Of a stretch of 64,000 nucleotides of DNA, positions 11,690 through 24,529 are shown piece by piece. The notes under the pieces were generated by a model. It did not search any database. It was not told where the DNA came from and saw only the letters and a program-made list of their open reading frames with translations. The position numbers and the translations under genes were made by a program. The stretch covers positions 6,039,668 through 6,103,667 of the forward strand of contig OY821519.1 in NCBI GenBank assembly GCA_963682025.1, read 5' to 3'. Position 1 is the stretch's first letter; the number at the start of each line of letters is the position of its first letter. Source of the stretch: Cordilura impudica. Lineage: Eukaryota > Arthropoda > Insecta > Diptera > Scathophagidae.

Positions 11690-12528
11690 GCTGAAACACG
11701 AAGAAAAACAAAATTGCATTTAATTGGATCACCCGTTGAAAGATTCGGTGGTTGTGTGCTACCAGCCCCTTGAGTCTTTACGGTTATATTTTTATTATCA
11801 TAAATTTACAAATCTTTAAAAAAAAAATAAAAAAATGCCGCTAATTGGTAATATCAGATATTTGTGAAATATGGTGTAAAGCAAGAGTGCCTATGTCAGA
11901 AAATCATAGTATTTGTTTACATATTAGGGATTTTAATTTCATAATGGGGGCTAAGAAGGAATGTATGGGATTTTGTTTGAGATTTTGAGTACTTACATTT
12001 CAGTCGTTTCCAGGTACAACGATTGATAACAGGGGTAAAGTTGGGGTTTGAATTCAAGTAGGTATCCAGTAATTAAGAATATAATATACAGTTGTATGAG
12101 TGATTGTGAACTCCAGTTGGATGTTGAGGGTAGGATGTATGTATGATGAAGGATGAGTGAAATCCAGTTGGATGCTGAGTGTGAGCTATAGGTGTGTTGA
12201 AGGATGAACGTTGATACGAACTCCTGTTGGATGACGAGTCTCGCAAGACTGGTGTGAACGTTATTGATGATAGTTGGAAAAATAGCTGGATGAACGATTG
12301 TATGCGGATGGTGAAGAAAATGTTGTCTGAAAAACTGTATGCTTCACGTGCCGAAAGATATGATGATATGATGGTGGAATGATAGATCATCCCGCATCGC
12401 CGGAAGCTTCGTTATAAAAAAAGAAACTGAAAGAAAAAAGGCAGAGAAAAACAACTATTAGGTACGGTTGTATGTAATTGTAGTTTTGTGACAATTATAC
12501 ACATAGAAAAAATCAGGGGGACGGTTGT
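11690..12528. other. Spacer with GATG-rich imperfect repeats
   Basis: 12070-12395 contains loosely repeated CCAGTTGGATG and GGATGA phrases. The antisense frame at 12073-12390 is a by-product of these (repeated His-Thr-Gln-His-Pro-Thr-Gly-type residues). No gene recognised. Confidence 0.4.
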
Positions 12529-14470
12529 ATGCTAAACAGTATTAGTCGAAAATTTGAGGCACTACTACAAAAATATCGCAATTTGTGCGACCATAAGAAA
12601 AGTGAAAGTTCGGCACAAACTTTTAAAGAAAATAAATTTACTGAACACATCAATAAACTTTTCGACATATCGCATCACGACTCTACGAATTTAATAAAAA
12701 TAAAGCAAGATCAAAAGTTTCTTTTAAATCAATGCTCCGCGAGGAAGTATTATATGGGCACTACTGATAAAAAAAAGGAGCCAGGAAAGAGAAATGACAA
12801 CAAATAAAGGCTCGAAATAATGAAATAATTAAATAATGATAGAGAAAGAACATTCAAGAAAACGAAAAGCAAATGAAACTATAGCTACTGCAACATTATC
12901 ATCTGAAGAATCTGACTGAAACGAAGACAGTTTTAAACCAAACATTCCTTCCACATCAAAAGCAGCGAGATCTGCTCTGAGAAAGTTTCGCCATATTTTA
13001 ATTTCTTCAAATATGACATCAGCTTTTGATAGAACGAATATAAGCGATCGAAAAGCAACTTATTTGCTTTCTGCAGCACCAAAAATATTCGGTAATAAAG
13101 AAGAATCTGTATTGTCACTTAGCAGTAGCAGCATCCGAAGGGCAATGATAAACGCTCGATCAACCCAAGCAAATAAAACCAAGCTATCAGTTTAACCTGA
13201 AGGTTCACTAGTGGTTCATTTCGATGGAAAACTGCTTGATGCTATTACTGGCAGCTCAAGAAAAGAAGTCAGAATTGCAATTTTAGTAACCAGAGCCAAT
13301 TTAGAAAAGCTACTTGCCATACCCAAAGTTGAAAACGGCACTGGCGAAAATGTTGCAGAAGTTGTCAAAAATAGTATTATTGAGTGGAATCTTCAAAACA
13401 AAGTATGTGGAATGTCTTTCGATACCACTGCTGCCAATACAGGATATTTACGTGGAGCTTGCGTTCTTTTGGAAAAAAAAAAACTAAACTAACAGTTTTT
13501 GTGGCTTTCATGTAGACATCATGTATTAGAAGTTATTTGTAGTGATGTATTTAAGGCATTATTTGGGCCAACAACTGGTCCGTCGTCGATTCTAATTAAA
13601 AAGTTTCGCGACAACTGGCCAAACATAAAAGAAAAGGAATACGAATTTTGTACGGATGACAGAACCAACACCTGATTTTAAAGAATGAATCAATCAACTT
13701 TATAATGGAAATATTGAATGGTTCATGCAGAGATGATTACAAAGAAATTTCGCAACTAACTCTTATTTTCCTTGGCGGAGGGCCTCCAGGTGGTTTAAAA
13801 TTTCGAAGTCCAGATGCATTTCACCACGCACGTTGTATTATTGCTTTAATTTTCGTCAAATACTAGATAAGTTGTGCAATATCTTGCGATGCTCCAGCTA
13901 ACGACCTGAATCTTGTCAATGATTTAAAAATATACAAACAAACGTCAAATGTTGTTTTTGAAAAAGGAAGTGCAGCAATATATAGACATTTGTGGTACCC
14001 CAGTCAAGAGATGGTTGTAATCTGACTATTTTTACACATAGCGCCTTTTGAGACCAAACGAAAAAAGGGTAAAACAAATTAAAGAATCATTACAGGCAGA
14101 AACAAAAAGATCAACCAGGTATCATGCGAAAAATGATATAAGCAACAATGGCTTAGAAGATTTTGTTTGTCCAGCATTCCATAATTTTTTTTTTAGAATT
14201 CTCAAACTGTATTCTTCCTTTCTCGATAAAAATGTAGAAGAATGGAATGAAAATCTATAATTTCAAGCCGCAAAAATGGCAGCGAGTAATCCAAAGGTCC
14301 TGAATGATAATGACGAGAGAGGAATTGCTTTAGCTATAAACTTCATCGCTAACAAAACAAGAGGTTCAGGAGCAGTATCTTTTCCAAGTAATAGAAAAGC
14401 ACCGCCAAATGTTTCCAAAACCAAAGAGAAGTGTTCTATTAAAGAAACCAGTTTAAAAGAAATAATTTAA
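12529..14470 (+). pseudogene. Relic of a DDE/RNase H-fold transposase, superfamily not assigned
   Basis: Collinear fragments in several frames: 12529-12807, 13013-13195 (AFDRTNISDRKATYLLSAA), 13211-13492 (VHFDGKLLDAITG, then GMSFDTTAANTG), an unlisted continuation at about 13495-13680 (WLSCRHHVLEVI, GPTTGPSS), 14048-14260 and 14276-14470. The HFDGK and FDTT motifs, plus CRHH, fit a widespread arthropod and cnidarian transposase-like family that I know by sequence but cannot name. Many in-frame stops at 13680-14040 show it is dead. No matching inverted repeats were found on the flanks. Confidence 0.5.
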
Positions 14471-14674
14471 AATAAAAACTAAAAAAATTTTAAAAATGAA
14501 AATTGTTAGATGTAAGTATATGGGTGAATCGAAATTTCAATGGCTTAGGGGCAGTCCTAAATATAATTTTTCTTGCTTGATTTTTTTTTTAGTAGATTAG
14601 GTCACCAAAAGGATCCACAGAATTTAAGTGCACTTTAATATTTTACACTTTTATAATTTTGGACGACCCTAATA

Positions 14675-15040
14675 TACATGTTTGTTTTTGTCTTGAAAAA
14701 AAAAAACAAGAAAAACAATTTGTTTTTGCTAAACTTACATTTAGCGTTGACCACCGTATTTTTAATTTTATTATTTTTTATAAAAATAAAATAAAATTTT
14801 TTATAAAATAAGATTTTTCATTTTTATTTAAATATATATGAATTTAACTTTTTACCAAACTATCTACTGCTTTTGGTTACTTATGAGGTTTGGTCGCTCT
14901 TCCCGAAACAGCTGTATAACCTGTCATGCAGAATATAGATAAATTTTTTGCAACAAATGCGCTAATGCTTTTGCTTTATTTAAAGTAAAAACATTTGATC
15001 TTGAGCCTGAATAATTTCAAATTCAATCATTATGCACGTT
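14675..15040. repeat. Dispersed repeat, rearranged relative to 45.79-46.25 kb
   Basis: Block A (14680-14795: TTTGTTTTTGTCTTGAAAA..., AATTTTATTATTTTTTATA) matches 46130-46245 in the same orientation. Block B (about 14835-15040: AACTTTTTACCAAACTA..., CAGCTGTATAACCTGTCATG) matches about 45790-45990 in inverted orientation. The blocks are adjacent in both places but in opposite order and relative orientation. Confidence 0.65.
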
Positions 15041-15530
15041 TACGTATTTTTTTTTAATAATTCCAATATGAATTTGAAATGTGCCTTGAACTTTAGATGT
15101 AAGCTTTAATGTAAAATCGTTTTCGAAACAAGTGACGAAAATGTATTGACTGTAATTATATTAAATAACTCTACACACAATGTAAATAAATTATATGTAT
15201 GTATTTTATAATAAATATGCTATTTTCACTTAACTATGATTTATGCTTAAAACTTTTATTTAAAAAAACAACTATAAATATACAAAAAATATATTAATAC
15301 TTTCAGCATATGTTTTATGATACAAATAGGAAATGTCGATGATTATTTTTATCTGAAAATATATGTGGTAAATTTGTTTGGTTAGTTTCTGTTATTCAAA
15401 ATAATGAGGAATGTTATTATTATACTAAACGATTGCCTATTTTATTTCAAATTTTCCTCAATAATATTATTTATAAAAAAAATTTTTCAAAAATTACATA
15501 AAATTGCTACATTGTTAAAACTGCTTAAAT
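15041..15530. other. AT-rich spacer, nothing recognised
   Basis: No long open frames and no repeat shared elsewhere in the window. Confidence 0.4.
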
Positions 15531-15960
15531 TTTAACGAACGGGGGACTCTTCTTATATACAATATATACATCAGATATGCCTGTACTTGGAAATGTACCC
15601 AGCGCGATGTAAACTGATGACACAGCTATAATATCGTCAAATGAATCCCCTATTATAGCATGTACGAACGTTCTAAGGGAATTAAATGTATTAGACGGCT
15701 GGCTACTGAAAGGGAAAATTGATATCAATACTGATAAATCGGTACATATTACTTTAACTTAAAGAAAAATGATTCCCCACCAGTTCATATTACTCGATCT
15801 CAAATGTCTTAATCTAAGAATGTCAAATACTGGGGATTATATCCTGACAGAAGACTCACTTGGAAAGATCATATCAAAAATGAAAGAGAACATTTAAATA
15901 CATAAATTAGTTAGTAGGAAAAAGAAGTCTGAACTTAATCTCGAAAACAAAATGTTTAGA
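15531..15960 (+). pseudogene. Fragment of a jockey-type LINE reverse transcriptase
   Basis: Reading the plus strand in shifting frames gives, in order, YTIYTSDMPVL, a DDTAII core (15615-15635, the catalytic DD of RT motif C with the preceding residues damaged), KIDINTDKSVHITLT (about 15716-15760) and KNVKYWGLYPDRRLTWKDHI (about 15817-15875). This order matches the palm C motif through the thumb of jockey-clade RTs (FADDTAI, K.IN..KS..ITFT, VKYLG..LD.RLTW..HI). Stops and frameshifts are frequent. No RT N-terminus or endonuclease is visible. Confidence 0.65.
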
Positions 15961-16152
15961 AAAGCAGCTGATTTCTCAGATTTTGAACGTATATCAAGCG
16001 TATTATATTCCGATGTAATTTTCTGTCCTTTGCGATTTGTTTCTCAAACAATTATGTCACAAATTTCACTTGACAAAATGCTTTTAAATATTTATTTGGC
16101 TGCTTATAACTTAAATTTTTGGGCTGCACTCGCACGTTGTAGAAAAATATTT

Positions 16153-17452
16153 TTGTTGTGTAAACATCTATACAATACAATCACAAAAACAGCGTAACAT
16201 GTGAGCCGTAAGACAAAATCGGTGTGACTTATTATTGTATTGGTAAAAAAATGAAAATGCTTGAAAATGAAACATAACAAATGAAAATTGAAAAATAAAA
16301 AATGAAAAATAATAAATGAAAAATGGAAAACAAAAAATTAAAAACGAAAAATAAAAAATGAAAACTAAAAAATAAAAAATTAAACATAAAAATTGAAAAA
16401 TGAGAAATGAAAAATGAAAAACGAATAATAAAAAATGAAAAACAAAAAATAAAGAATGAAAAATAAAAAATGAAAACTAAAAAACGAAAAGTGAAAAACG
16501 AAAACCGAAAAATGAAAAACAGAAAAGTGAAAAAATAAACAAGTAAGAAAATTATAGTCGGTCTAGACCGACTATACGATACGCTATACCATGCGTTTAG
16601 AAACTCTATCTCTTAGGCCCAACTAACTGGACATTGAAAATAAGCAAAAACCAAATTTGAGTGGGATTTTTATTAATTTTTTTTGGCTGCAGATATGAAA
16701 AAGTTCATAACGGATGATATATCTATATGGGGACTAGGTCCAAAAATGGACCGATCCTGATCATGTTTGGTAAAGTCTCTTTTATTTTGGAAAAATATAT
16801 ACAAACAAAATTTGAGAAGAATCAGTGCAATATTTTTGTTTTTAATAGATTTAAGTGAAGATCGGGAAGCAGCTCTATATGGGGCCAAAGGGATCATTTT
16901 TGGACTACTCATTAATGGATGTAATGAGCGCATACAAACCCAGTTTGAGTAAGATCTATATGACAATTTGGATCTTATGGCAATTTATGTCGATTTCATA
17001 GGGGTAATTTGTATGGGGGCTAGGTCTGAACATAGACCGATTCTCACCAATTTCAATAGCGTTCATCCCATGGCCAATAAAAGCTTACGTACCAAATTTT
17101 ATCAAAATATATTCATATTTACGACCTGCAGTTTGATTACAAGGTTTACATGGACACACAGACGGACGGACGGACGGACGGACGGACGGACGGACATTGT
17201 TAAATCAACTCAGAAAGTGATTCTGATTCGATCGGTATAATTAAAGATGGGTCTAGGTCAAATATTTTTGGTTGTTACAAACAGCAGCATAAAGTCATTA
17301 TACCCAAACCACATAGTGGTATAGGGTATAAAAATGGAAAATGAAAAATAAGAAATGAAAAAAGAAAAACGCAAAATGAAAAATAAAAAAATCTTTAATT
17401 ACTAGATGTTTACACATCTCCCCTGTGATCGGACTCACATAATTTTTTTTTA
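16153..17452 (+). repeat. Composite A-rich repeat family, copy 3, with nested DINE-1-like element
   Basis: Left end TGTGTAAACATCTATAC at 16157 and right end CTAGATGTTTACACATCTCC at about 17403, ending GATCGGACTCACAT at about 17452. These are the same ends as at 2411-5352. An A-rich array (16245-16537 and 17329-17395) surrounds one DINE-1-like copy (16538-17328). Confidence 0.65.
16538..17328 (+). mobile_element. DINE-1-like element, copy 3
   Basis: Ends AACAAGTAAGAAAATTATAG and CCACATAGTGGTATAGGGTAT, as in the other copies. It carries the longest (GACG)n tract of the plus-strand copies (about 17160-17193). Nested in an A-rich array. Confidence 0.75.
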
Positions 17453-19613
17453 TAGTCAGGGATTCGTCACCACAAAGTTCACTTCTTGTCTGAACTTCAT
17501 CATTCTCATAATCATGGCTTTCTTCCGCGTCAAAGGAATCTTCACTTGTTTCTACAGTACATGCCACTTTATTGTCTGAATCTTGTTATGTAAAAAATGA
17601 ATAAAAACATTTTTTTTTGTATCTCGAAAACCTGACGTGATAAATTAACCTAGGATAGATATTTGGTTGCTCCAGTCCAAAACTTTGTTGGCTAGTGTAA
17701 TTTTTACCCACTTTTTGTGAGGCTAATCTATATGGAACTATTGTTCTGCGCGATATAATGATACGCGTCCATCGTTAAAACAATAATTGTGATTAAATAA
17801 CTACAAAATATTCGTTATTCATCTAAGAATCTCTTATCATTTCACACCACTGTCTGTCAAATATGTTTTTTAACTGTCGTGACACAAAAAAACTTACCAA
17901 ACATTGAAGTAGTTAAACTTTTAAGCATTAACCTACACATTGACATTTATAAAGTTATGTTAACAAAAAACTCAACCAAAGATATTGGAATGGAATTCTC
18001 GAATACATGCTGCAAAAGTTTTTAATAAATTTCGTTGTTGTTTGTTACCGTGGTTATAAATTTTTAAGTGCTTTCTCTTGTCGTGTTATATGAGAAGTGT
18101 TGAAATTTACATGAGTTCGTTGATATGTGTGTATACAATATGTATGTGTTTGTTTTGGCATGTTTCGTTATGAGAATAATAACTTTTAATACATTTGAGA
18201 CTTTCAATATTTATTTATTATTTTTTTTTTGTTTTCATTATTTTCAATATTCTCTTGGGTAGAGATCGAAAGGCATTATTCATTCATTTCTTAAATAAAT
18301 ATGGATTGTAAGGTTTTTTTTTTTACTTGTACGCATAATATTAAGTTGATACATTTTTTAACTATTACATATTATATGTATAATAAGAGGAAACAACTTT
18401 TTCTTCTTCAAAATTCAATTCAATTCCAACAGAAAAGTTGTATAATCAACCAACCTTACTGAAATATCTTAAAACGTATGCCTATGGCATAGAGAAAACA
18501 AGTCAAGATTATTAAAATCTTTCATGGAATGACAGATATTTTTTTTTATAAAAAAAAAAATAATATTAACAACTAATGTAGGCTTCCGTGGCCTTTCAGA
18601 AATTTTCATAACTTTTGAAAATACTGGACATTTTTTCTGACCTTTTGTGATATAAGTTATTAAAATATTTAACTTAAAGTTTTCCAAAACTTTGAAAACT
18701 AAGTTAACTTCTTCAACAATGATTTAAAATGCTGTAGAATCTGTTTTATTTTTTGCGTTTCCTTTTTACTCTCAACTTCTTAATTTGCATATTAATGGGA
18801 ATGTCTATTTCACTTTCATCAGAAATTTTAGTATAGTTTTTCCAGAGCTTTGGATAAATTTAAAGAAAATGATATGAGAGTAATGTTGTGATTATAAGAA
18901 CGAAAGTCATTGTCAATATTTTGGTTGCAGAGAACTTCATGCATCAATGCAGTTTTTAATTTTTCTCACTGCCTGAATGCATTTGCAATAACAACACAAA
19001 TATTGGCAGCTTTTGTGTTAAATATTGTTCATTGGTCTACAAAATAGTTGAGCGCAAGTGGGGAACTGTAAGCAAATAAGTTGTTGTTTAACATTTTTTT
19101 TACATTTATACATAAATTATTACTAAAGAATGTTGTGAGCTTCTTCAGTTATCTTGAAATTTTTCAAAGTGAAAAATTCTGCAGGCTCGAACCTGGAAAT
19201 AAATTTTGTATAAAAAAATGTTTCTCGCCAAAGAAATTTATTAACACTCATACTTCTACGTTCTAATTTTTGCGGAGAACATAATTTCGATAGAGAAAAA
19301 TGGTTTAAAATTTTGCATTCCTTGGGCCACCCATCAAAGTTCTAGATTACCCAAGGATACCAGATCGAAAAATTTAAATTTTTGTGGCACCATAAAATCG
19401 CTTATATCTTGAAAATTAGTCGTCGTAGAGCAATTATTTGTTACGAGCGTCTTAGGAGCCTTACAAATGATTCTTTTAATTATATAACATACGTATCTCC
19501 AGAACTTTTGATGTGTGGTATTTATTTTTCTTAGATAAAAGATATTTTGAAGTGAATAAAATATAAAGAACAAAATGGGTTCATTTTGTGCATATTCCGA
19601 ATTTATGTGAAAT
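17453..19613. other. Spacer without recognised genes
   Basis: A minus-strand frame at 17298-17567 begins with an acidic stretch (EDSFDAEESHDYENDE) and could be a fragment of a transposase or host exon, but it has no support beyond composition. Other frames (18469-18687, 19081-19266, 19334-19633) are AT-driven. No repeats shared with the window except at the borders. Confidence 0.35.
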
Positions 19614-19619
19614 CTATAT

Positions 19620-20189
19620 ATGGGGGATTTCATGTCAAGTGCACCAACTTTTGAAACCGATGTCTTCCGATCGGGATGAAATTTGCACCAAGGTTAGTCC
19701 TATTGGGTAGTAGTTTAGACACAATTTTTCAATAAGATCGGTCCAGATCTCTCTGAGTTAGAGGGGATTTGACATTTTGGCCAAACAGGTGTTTCTTCTC
19801 ATCCATGTAACTTATTACCTATTGTTCTTAGAAAATTTTCTCCTAAATAGTTTAGATAGCTATTTATTCAATATTTCGGAAAAAAATACTTAAAAAAATA
19901 ATTTTTTGTAGACTTTTTTTTGCTAAATTAAAGCATTTTTTGCCTTTTTTTTCAAAAAGGGCATTTTTTTTTTTTTTTTTTTCATAAGAAATCTTAGGAT
20001 TTTTCCTTTAAGTGTTTTTTGGTGGGATATCTATCAAAATAAATGTTTTGTAACTCAAGACAACGGTTTTTCATTTTTTCACAAATGCACTATTTTGAAT
20101 TTTTTCATATTTGTGTGTAAAACCTTACAAATAAAACTTATACTGAGAAACTAGACAAATTAACCTTTCCGAAGGTATATAACATACCT
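19620..20189 (+). repeat. Left terminal inverted repeat (570 bp)
   Basis: Runs from ATGGGGGATTTCATG to the inner edge GGTATATAACATACCT. It includes long T-runs (19965-19982) that differ in length from the right arm. Confidence 0.85.
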
Positions 20190-20499
20190 AACTAAAATTT
20201 TATACCCTCGATACTGTAATACCCAGAATATGTTAACCCCAGGAAAAAAATCGCTTTTTTTCTATAGAAATGTTGAAAAAATATTATTTTTTATTTATTT
20301 TTAATAATAATTTAATTAATGTATAGTAATAAGAATATTAAAAATAAAAAGATAAATAATTTATTAAAATTTAATCTTAATTGCATTAGATCCATTTATA
20401 TCATAACTATTTTTATACTTAATTTATTGTAGCTGATGAAGTATTTAAGTCTTGTAAATTTTTAAATACCCAGTCTTTCATCCAGCTTTTTTGTCGCCT

Positions 20500-21706
20500 T
20501 TATTTACTGCGTTTTTTTTTCAATCCTTTCTTGGCGTTACTAGGTTCAGCTGTTGATTTCGCTGCTGGTTTATTTGTTGTCTTTGGAAAGAAATCGCATT
20601 GAATAGAGGCAGAAAACTTTTTCAACTTGAGTCTTCCATCGACAAGCGGTATCAAAGCATGGTATTCGGCGGTGCCATCGATTGTTACCGCAGCATTGAA
20701 TCTGCTCTTCAGATCTTCTATTTTAGTTTCTTTACAATAATTCTTTGCCCAATGGAATAAAGCGGTCGCATCTGAGATGCGATCTTGATGAGAGCACTGT
20801 AGGCTATACTTTGCTGCATTTCTTTTTAAGGTTTGCTCCAATACCATCACATGCTCCTTTACCATGAGCAGTAGGATGAAAATGCCACTCAGCTGGCATT
20901 CCAAAATCTTTTTCATGGGCCATAAGATTTGCCAAGCTACTTTTGTTTTTAAAATGTTGACGAGCTCCGTCGGAAACGTAGTATACCTTCCTTACTGTAA
21001 ATTTAGATTTTAGAAATTTTAGCATTCTCTTCTGGTACTCATAAACTGCAACGGTATCATGTTTTAAATCGTCGGATATGATTGCCATACTTTTGTGTTC
21101 CAGTTTTTCATCTTTCATGTAGTAAATAACTACTGTGAATAGAGTTGATTGGTTGTTATTGAAGTGGAATGCTTGTATGGCATCCTGAAAAACATATTTA
21201 TAGTTTTCATATTTATAGAATTCACCAGACTTCAAATGTATCTTCAAATCCTTGAAGAATGACCATTGCTCTTTGACTAAAAAGTCATGGTTTCTCAAGT
21301 TTAGCAATCCTGTACACATTTCTTCCACAAAATCATCCACATTTAAAATGATTGTTTTCAATGTGCATCTGTCAGTCTGAATCCAAGAATCAAATTTGAC
21401 CTCATCTATATATTCTCGATCTAAAGAGTTGATTAAATTTTCTTTGAATGTGGTTTTCGGGAAATTGATACATTCACCTAAGTGGCAAGAAGTTGTTTCA
21501 TTAGGACACATAGTCAATTTAAGGCAATCGCGGTAATCGTGTAAATCTTCTGCCGAATCATCTATTAAATACTTTAAGTAGATTTCCTTCAACATCAGTT
21601 TAACATTTTCATGGTAAATTTGGGTTAATTTCGTGAAGCCAATTCTAACATCCTCGTGTTCAGATTGAAATGTTGCAAATAACTCTTTCAGGTTACAGAT
21701 AATCAT
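20500..21706 (-). pseudogene. Transposase-like gene of the 19.6-22.3 kb element (one frameshift)
   Basis: A 300-aa frame (20804-21706) and a 138-aa frame (20500-20916) overlap and align end to end after one frame change near 20825. Conserved-looking blocks are KYVFQDAIQAFHFNNNQSTL (about residues 168-187), IISDDLKHDT (about 213-222), VYYVSDGARQHFKN (about 246-259) and EWHFHPTAHGKGACDGIG (about 276-293). The three Asp-containing blocks suggest an RNase H-fold DDE/D nuclease, which is an inference. The C-terminal piece ends in a Lys-rich tail (KKGLKKKRSK). The same family occurs at 37.4-38.2 kb. It lies inside long inverted repeats, so it is the likely transposase. Confidence 0.65.
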
Positions 21707-21726
21707 TCTCTTCTGTTATGTTATGA

Positions 21727-22320
21727 AGGTATGTTACATACCTTCGGAAAGGTTAATTTGTCTAGTTTCTCAGTATAAGTTTTATTTGTAAGGTTTTACA
21801 CACAAATAGGAAAAAATTCAAAATAGTGCATTTGTGAAAAATTGAAAAACCGTTGTCTTGAGTTACAAAACATTTATTTTGATAGATATCCCACTCCCGT
21901 CCCACTAAGCGACCAAAAAGCTCTTAAAGGAAAAATCTTAAGCTTTCTTATGAAAAAAAAAAAAAATTCCCTTTTTGGAAAAAAAGGCAAAAAATGCTTT
22001 AATTTAGCAAAAAAAAAAAGTCTACAAATTTTTTTTTTTTTTAAGTATTTTTTTCCGAAATATTGAAGAAATAGCTATCTAAACTCTTTGGGAGAAAATT
22101 TTCTAAGAACAATAAATAATAAGTTACATGGATGAGAAGAAAACCCTGTTTGGCCAAAATGTCAAAGTTTGATCCCCTCTAACTCAGAGAGATCTTGACC
22201 GATCTTGTTGAAAAATTGTGTCTAAACTACTATCCAATAGGACTAACCTTGGTGTAAATTTCATCCCGATCGGAAGACATCGTTTTCAAAAGTTGGTGCA
22301 CTTGACATGTAATCCCCCAT
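21727..22320 (-). repeat. Right terminal inverted repeat (594 bp)
   Basis: Reverse complement of the left arm with scattered substitutions and different homopolymer lengths. The inner edge is AGGTATGTTACATACC. Confidence 0.85.
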
Positions 22321-22326
22321 CTATAT

Positions 22327-22867
22327 GAATTTTGGGATACAGACTACCGAGTATGTGGGCATCAGCGCAGAATGAACCTATTGCTAATTCTAACGTCTAA
22401 GGGTTCCTCGGCCCAAAAAGGGAAAAAAATTTACGCTTGGTATCTTCTAAACAAACGAATCTAGGAATATCAAATATAGTTTGTGGATTACATTAGAGAC
22501 AGAAACATCAGAAGAGAGAAAAACTTTTGGAAATTCGGGTGTTAAGGGGGTAAAAATAGTAAAAATGCATCTTCTTTAGAAAGTAATTTAGGAATATGAA
22601 ATTTGATATGTACGTTCCCCCAGAGACAGAACCATCGGCCAAAAATAAAAATTTTTTAAATTCCCCTTCAGCGGGTAAAAGCGGACAAAAAAGTGGAAAA
22701 TTATAAGAAATGAATCTAGGAATATGAAATTTGATGTATAGACTCCATACTAAAAACAAACATTGGTTAAGGATTAATTTTTTCGAAATTCGGCCATTTA
22801 AGGGGAAAAACGGCCAAAAATGGTAAAAATTAAACTTTTTCGCATCTTCTTAACATAATTATCTATA
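22327..22867. repeat. Degenerate tandem array (GGAATATGAAATTTG-type units)
   Basis: About three degenerate units with the phrases AGGAATATGAAATTTGAT, AGACAGAAACATC and GGAAATTCGGGTGTTAAGGG. The same phrases form the larger array at 41.84-43.23 kb, so the two arrays are one repeat family. The transposon at 19620-22320 inserted at the edge of this array. Confidence 0.6.
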
Positions 22868-23175
22868 CTAGCAGATTCCAGCACTCGAAATTCGAGTGCA
22901 AATTCTAGGAAATTTTATTTTTTCATTTAATAAAGACCCTAAGGGTATGCTTCACAATTCAACTCATTATAAATGAAGAAACCAAACTCAACACATTAAC
23001 ACAAACACATTAACAAATTTAATAAACACACACATAGCATTGCATAATTTTATGTAGTTGTTGGTAGCAACTTTAAACGATCATAACTCCAAAAAAATAT
23101 TCCGAACGATGAAAATCTGTAAATCTGGGTAAAGACTGAAAAGAAATACCTTTCAAATGATAAATTTTTTGTCGG
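22868..23175. repeat. Dispersed repeat, uninterrupted copy of 31.78-32.88 kb
   Basis: The phrases AGCAGATTCCAGCACTCG, TTCGAGTGCAAATTCTAGG, AACACATTAACAAATTTAAT, GTAGCAACTTTAAA and AAATCTGTAAATCTG recur in the same order at 31783-32880, where a DINE-1-like element interrupts them. This copy lacks the insertion and acts as a paralogous empty site. Confidence 0.7.
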
Positions 23176-24500
23176 CTTATATGCGAAAAGTGCTATCTAC
23201 ATTTGACATCAATATTTTGATTTCAAACTTTTTTCTGATATAACTGTCATATATAGTATTAATTTTGATTAGTACGACTATTTCTTAATAGATATTGTAG
23301 CAAATCGATCGACGAATAATTTGAGATGTTATTAATAAATTGGTTTTACATGCTCTCTTTAAAATAATGATTGATGCAGATAGCACTTTTTTAATATACA
23401 TAAGTCCTCAATATATAAATTTGTTTATAACAAAAAAAAAAATAAAATAATAATAAAAATTAAAAATTAATTAATCTACATATTTTAATAAAATAACGAA
23501 TAAATTTGAGGAATTTTATGAATACATTAATTTTGTTTTATTTAAAAAAAATCCTGATGAAGAAAATATTTATAGATTTTCATAACGAGTCAATTTGACA
23601 TCACCACTACCCCAAGGGTGAATTTCAGAAAATAAGTTCAGAATTTTATTTTCTAGAATCATTAAAATATAATCAACAAGCTCTATCGAAATTGTTCAAC
23701 AAATATATATTATTTCGATATTTTGTTTTTAAAAAAATTTAAATATCTTTAAATTTGATTTTTGACCTGAAAGAGGGACAGTTTATAGTATTTAAATTTA
23801 TATTAAGTATTATAATATTTTGATTAAATATATTTGAAATATCAAAACGCCAAAAAGATTTAGCATAAATATTTAAAAAGTATGAAAAATCAAATTTTTC
23901 TTCAAATCCGCTGAAATCAAAACGCTCCCCTCGCCAAATTAAGAACAGGATACCTACAATATTTGGCATTTTTAATCACATATATTTTGTTAATAAGACC
24001 TTAAAGTCCAATCGTTCATTTCGGTAAATTTGTTGAACAAAATTTTTGAAAAAGTAAAATTGGAGATTTTGAAATAATGCTAAAAAATGCGTACCATTTT
24101 GACAATAATTTAGAACGGCATAACAGCAGACGAGTTACAAACTACTTTACATAAGATCATTTGGGGATCAGAAGAATGCAAAACTGTTGCTGTTGTAAAT
24201 TATTTCAATGTCTTTAAAAATGTGAGCTCGGTTATCTTAATCAAGTGGTCTGCGGCGCATTTATTGCCTGGGGAACTTGATATAATTTGGGTGTTTTTGA
24301 ACGGATAATAGATTTTGTTATTTTATTAGAAAGATAATTTACTCTTGATTTTGGTTTATTAATTACTTTAATTTATACGCTATTACTAATATCAAATATT
24401 TTTGTGAAAATTATTTTTTTTGATAATTTTTACATATAAATTCATATTTAAAATTTGAACTTAATTCGCGTCCAGAGAATATTGTCCGATTTTGCTCAAA
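23176..24500. other. AT-rich spacer, nothing recognised
   Basis: No coding or repeat signature supported. Confidence 0.4.
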
Positions 24501-24529
24501 ATTTGTGCACTAAAGTTTTAAATCCAGTG

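Larger units (their letters stand above)
19620..22320 (-). mobile_element. DNA transposon with ~570-bp TIRs and 6-bp target duplication
   Basis: The left arm 19620-20189 and the right arm 21727-22320 are inverted repeats of each other. The outer end is ATGGGGGATTTCATGTCAAG (left) and ATGGGGGATTACATGTCAAG (right, minus strand). The flanks are CTATAT at 19614-19619 and CTATAT at 22321-22326, a 6-bp target-site duplication. A transposase-like gene on the minus strand fills the middle. Long arms with a central gene and 6-bp duplication define the element, but I cannot assign its superfamily from memory. Confidence 0.88.

Noticed and set aside
12073..12390. 105-aa minus-strand frame with HTQHPTG repeats
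   Set aside because: Arises from imperfect GATG-type repeats on the plus strand.
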